In this document: one piece after another, positions 5,813 to 7,132 of the stretch
How positions within the stretch are numbered: the first letter of the stretch is position 1
Layout of the letters: every line of letters starts with the position of its first letter
From: DASXRA01 sp036506155
GTDB taxonomy: Bacteria > Actinomycetota > Actinomycetes > Mycobacteriales > Jatrophihabitantaceae
Assembly (NCBI GenBank): GCA_036506155.1
Contig: DASXSF010000055.1
Location: 1 to 7,132, forward strand
DNA length: 7,132 bases
Direction of reading: 5' to 3'
Position numbers and translations under genes: made by a program
The notes under the pieces: model-generated
What the model saw: only the letters and a program-made list of their open reading frames with translations
What the model was told of the DNA's origin: nothing
Databases searched by the model: none

Positions 5813-7132
5813 GCGTCGGCTCCGCCGCGGGCCCGGTGCCGGCCTTGACTTCCCACATCGCGATCATCGGCAGGACGCGGATGAACGCCAGGAAGCAGGT
5901 GAAGAACAGCCCGAAGCTGCCGATCAGCGTGCCGACCTCGATCAGGGTCGGCTGGTACATCGTCCACGAGGACGGCAGGTAGCTGCGGTGCAGCGAGGTG
6001 ACGATGATGACAAAGCGCTCGAACCACATCCCGACGTTGACCAGAATCGACAGCACGAAGAGCGCCGCCACGTTGCGCCGCACGCGGCGGATCCAGAGCA
6101 GTTGCGGCGCCGTGACGTTGCACCCGACCATGATCCAGAAGCACCAGGCATACGGGCCGGTGGCGCGATTCACGAACGCGTAGCGCTCGTAGATGTTCCC
6201 GCCGTACCAGGCGTTGAAGAATTCGGTCGCGTAGGCGAAGCCGACGATCGATCCGGTCAGCAGCATGACCTTGGCCATCACCTCGAGATGGCGGAGGGTG
6301 ATGTAGTGCTCCAGCTGCATCACCGTGCGCGTGACGATGAGCAGCGTCAGCACCATCCCGAAGCCCGAGAAGACCGCGCCGGCCACGAAGTACGGCGGGA
6401 AGATCGTCGCGTGCCAGCCCGGCAGCACCGACGTCGCGAAGTCCATGCTCACGATCGTGTGGACCGAGATCACGAGCGGCGTGGCCAGCCCGGCGAGGAT
6501 CGTGGTCGCGGTTTCATACCGCGACCACGTCCGCGCCGAGCCGTTCCACCCAAGGCTCAAGAGGCTGTATACCAGCCTTCTGGAGCCTGCCGCCGTGCGA
6601 TCCCGCAGCGTCGCGAAGTCCGGAATCATCCCGAGATACCAGAACACGAGCGAGATCGTCAGATACGTGTTGATCGCGAACACATCCCACAGGAGCGGCG
6701 ACCGGAAATTCACCCAGAGCGGCCCCCGCGCGTTCGGGTACGGGATGACCCAGAAGGCGAGCCACGGCCGGCCCATGTGAATCAGCGGAAACACCGCCGC
6801 GCACAGCACCGCGAAGATCGTCATCGCCTCGGCGGACCGGCTGATCGACGTGCGCCACTGCTGCCGCAACAACAGCAGAATCGCCGAGATCAGCGTGCCC
6901 GCGTGCCCGATGCCGATCCAGAACACGAAGTTCGTGATGTCGAACGCCCAGCCCACCGTCTTGTTCAAGCCCCAGACGCCGACGCCCGTCGAGACTTCAT
7001 AGGCGACCGAGGCGACCCCGACCGCCAGCGCGAGGAGCGCCACCGCGAACGAGGCCAGCCACGCCGCGCCCGGCCGGCTGACGAGCGGGCGCATGACCTC
7101 GTCGGTGATCTGCCGCGCCGACACGTCGGCGG
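5805..7132 (-). CDS. actC: Alternative complex III subunit ActC (NrfD-like quinol-binding membrane protein; 5' end outside window)
   Basis: The frame is open to the right edge, with 442 codons inside the window. A GTG at 7124 could start a 439-residue protein, but the frame continues upstream and ActC proteins usually have some extra residues before the ITDEVMRPLVSRP-type segment, so I call it 5'-partial. Numbering from that GTG, about ten hydrophobic segments lie near 21-43, 65-87, 100-122, 145-170, 208-230, 246-267, 284-304, 325-345, 352-377 and 394-416. NrfD/ActC-type motifs are FVFWIGIGHAGTLISAILLL (67-86), HMGRPWLAFWVIPYPN (116-131), HTIVSMDFATSVLPGWHATI (222-241) with FPPYFVAGAVFSGFG just after, and NMW-like VGMWFERFVII (364-374). 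ActC is the ACIII subunit assigned the periplasm-facing quinol site near the ActB iron-sulfur clusters; His116 and Asp169 are candidate site residues by inference. It overlaps actD by 8 bases. Two strong inverted repeats lie within codons for about residues 179-209. Confidence 0.93.
   Translation of the reverse strand, partial: ADVSARQITDEVMRPLVSRPGAAWLASFAVALLALAVGVASVAYEVSTGVGVWGLNKTVGWAFDITNFVFWIGIGHAGTLISAILLLLRQQWRTSISRSAEAMTIFAVLCAAVFPLIHMGRPWLAFWVIPYPNARGPLWVNFRSPLLWDVFAINTYLTISLVFWYLGMIPDFATLRDRTAAGSRRLVYSLLSLGWNGSARTWSRYETATTILAGLATPLVISVHTIVSMDFATSVLPGWHATIFPPYFVAGAVFSGFGMVLTLLIVTRTVMQLEHYITLRHLEVMAKVMLLTGSIVGFAYATEFFNAWYGGNIYERYAFVNRATGPYAWCFWIMVGCNVTAPQLLWIRRVRRNVAALFVLSILVNVGMWFERFVIIVTSLHRSYLPSSWTMYQPTLIEVGTLIGSFGLFFTCFLAFIRVLPMIAMWEVKAGTGPAAEPTHE
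6501..6529. repeat. Perfect 12-bp inverted repeat inside actC
   Basis: CGTGGTCGCGGT (6501-6512), five-base spacer TTCAT, ACCGCGACCACG (6518-6529): every one of 12 pairs matches. On the mRNA strand it covers codons for TWSRYETATT of ActC, just before its fifth hydrophobic segment. Whether it folds as RNA or matters at the DNA level is unknown. Confidence 0.75.
6554..6587. repeat. Second inverted repeat inside actC, imperfect
   Basis: A 6-bp core stem AGGCTG/CAGCCT around the loop TATAC (6568-6572) extends outwards through a G-T wobble and one mismatch to GGCTC (6554-6558) paired with GAGCC (6583-6587), with one bulged base. It starts only 24 bases beyond the perfect repeat at 6501-6529 and covers codons for RLVYSLLSLG of ActC. 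Confidence 0.55.

Overview
The window is a GC-rich (roughly two-thirds G+C by eye), densely packed bacterial segment in which every gene I can support lies on the minus strand, so transcription runs from the right edge towards the left. The core is the downstream part of an alternative complex III (ACIII, Act) operon: actC (cut by the right edge), actD, actE and actF. ACIII is the quinol:electron-acceptor oxidoreductase that replaces the cytochrome bc1 complex in many Bacteroidota, Rhodothermota, Acidobacteriota, Gemmatimonadota, Chloroflexota and some Proteobacteria. The gene order, very high GC and the style of the neighbouring multiheme protein fit an Acidobacteriota (Vicinamibacteria-like) or comparable soil or sediment lineage. 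That assignment is an inference, since the window holds no phylogenetic marker.

Layout from right to left: 7132-5805 actC (NrfD-like, about ten-helix quinol-side membrane subunit, 5' end outside the window); 5812-5276 actD (DUF3341, two membrane helices); 5279-4710 actE (lipoprotein monoheme cytochrome c); 4713-3553 actF (second NrfD-like ten-helix subunit); 3544-440 a large exported pentaheme cytochrome with two C-terminal Ig-like domains; 439-315 a short intergenic region holding two adjacent GGGACG-type palindromes; 314-1 the start of an exported, probably outer-membrane beta-strand protein cut by the left edge. The act genes overlap by 8, 4 and 4 bases, and the cytochrome starts 8 bases after the actF stop, so these five genes look like one translationally coupled unit.

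Working model: ActC and ActF are the two large membrane subunits, ActD packs beside them, and ActE is the lipid-anchored periplasmic monoheme exit point for electrons. The missing ActA (pentaheme) and ActB (FeS/molybdopterin-like) would be expected just beyond the right edge. In many genomes ACIII is followed by cytochrome oxidase genes. Here the position directly after actF is taken by an uncharacterised 1034-residue pentaheme protein with Ig-like domains and acidic loops that resemble calcium sites. This is the most interesting feature of the window: a candidate dedicated periplasmic or surface-exposed redox partner of ACIII. Two strong inverted repeats inside the actC coding sequence are the second unexplained structure. 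I see no tRNA, rRNA, CRISPR, insertion sequence or clear intrinsic terminator.
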